This document shows, piece by piece, positions 6,056 through 6,205 of a stretch of DNA of 6,205 nucleotides (the stretch's first letter is position 1; each line of letters starts with the position of its first letter). The DNA is taken from the NCBI GenBank assembly GCA_000435535.1, contig FR884545.1:1-6205 (forward strand), read 5' to 3'. The DNA is from Clostridium sp. CAG:575. GTDB lineage: Bacteria > Bacillota > Clostridia > TANB77 > CAG-508. Below the pieces are notes generated by a model. The model searched no databases. It saw only the letters and a program-made list of their open reading frames with translations, and had not been told where the DNA came from. Made by a program: the position numbers and the translations under genes.

Positions 6056-6205
6056 TATAGTTTTAATCAAATATACAAAAAGAAGAATTTTATAATATAC
6101 AAAGATGAACAAATAAAATTAAGATACATCTGATGAGAATTTGGAAGCATTAGCATCTTAGAGTGCAGAAAGATATGGGGATGTATTTATTTTATTTAGG
6201 GGTTA
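6056..6205 (+). other. Leader or damaged gene start downstream of the rightward promoter; no intact gene seen
   Basis: From 6056 to about 6120 the sequence is plain AT-rich. From 6123 to 6182 the G+C content rises well above the surrounding noncoding DNA. Two readings are possible. As RNA, 6122-6130 can pair with 6180-6188 over nine bases with one G-T wobble, enclosing a smaller stem (6147-6151 with 6162-6166). As protein, the frame of the ATG at 6105 has stops at 6114, 6120 and 6159, yet between and after them reads DTSDENLEALAS and then SAERYGDVFILFRG, which looks coding. An ATG at 6175 opens a frame to the window edge but has no good ribosome site. I do not recognise a family. Confidence 0.35.

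Noticed and set aside
6122..6188. Hammerhead-ribozyme-like order: stem, CTGATGA (6130-6136), inner hairpin, GAAA (6168-6171), return stem
   Set aside because: The order is suggestive, but the base pair closing stem II next to the core is missing, the nine bases after GAAA cannot form stem III, and the base before the return stem is G, which does not suit the cleavage site.
1..6205. Stop-codon reassignment suggested by the interrupted frame after 6105
   Set aside because: Genes in this window end naturally at TGA, TAG (2839-2841) and TAA (5277-5279), with ribosome sites or overlaps right after the first two, so the standard code fits.
1..6205. CRISPR arrays, tRNA or rRNA genes, transposases or insertion-sequence ends
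   Set aside because: No spaced identical repeats of CRISPR length, no tRNA-like cloverleaf and no transposase motifs were seen. The only tandem array is the 4 x 10-bp promoter repeat.

Overview
The window is very AT-rich (by eye about a quarter G+C). It carries the 3' part of a surface-polysaccharide (capsule, exopolysaccharide or O-antigen-like) operon on the + strand, followed by a convergent regulatory gene and a dense control region. The base composition, strong Shine-Dalgarno sites, extended -10 promoters and a protein with a Spo0A-type C-terminal domain suggest a low-GC Bacillota lineage, probably clostridial or a relative. Species cannot be called, and sporulation should not be assumed from one Spo0A_C-like protein.

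Positions 1-5279 hold five co-directional genes: a Wzy-like polymerase (5' end outside the window), a polysaccharide pyruvyl transferase family protein, a nitroreductase-family flavoprotein with a long N-terminal extension, a Wzx-like flippase and an integral-membrane acyltransferase of family 3. Three of the four junctions are ATGA overlaps and the fourth is a 12-nt gap with a good ribosome site, so this is one translationally coupled operon. The expected logic is this: the repeat unit is modified by the pyruvyl transferase homologue and the acyltransferase, exported by the flippase and polymerised outside by Wzy. The nitroreductase supplies an unknown redox step.

Positions 5269-5847 (minus strand) hold a convergent gene whose protein resembles the Spo0A DNA-binding domain (Spo0A_C). 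As written, the reading frame leaves the family pattern at a run of seven A. One extra A restores a Spo0A_C-like ending (KKY, then W-x-I, then K-T-L-S-A-K-Y-F-I) and moves the stop to 5294, which also removes the overlap with the acyltransferase gene. A perfect 17-bp inverted repeat sits exactly on this run. It may be a bidirectional terminator, a frameshift or slippage element, or both.

Positions 5848-6205 contain no intact gene but are rich in signals: an extended -10 promoter for the minus-strand gene, two Spo0A-box-like heptamers exactly 10 bp apart, a 17-bp AT palindrome, four head-to-tail 10-bp repeats (TTTACCATTT), and an extended -10 promoter firing rightward whose -35 lies in the last repeat. 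The rightward transcript begins with a segment of raised G+C that can fold, or that may be the damaged start of another gene. The window ends inside it.
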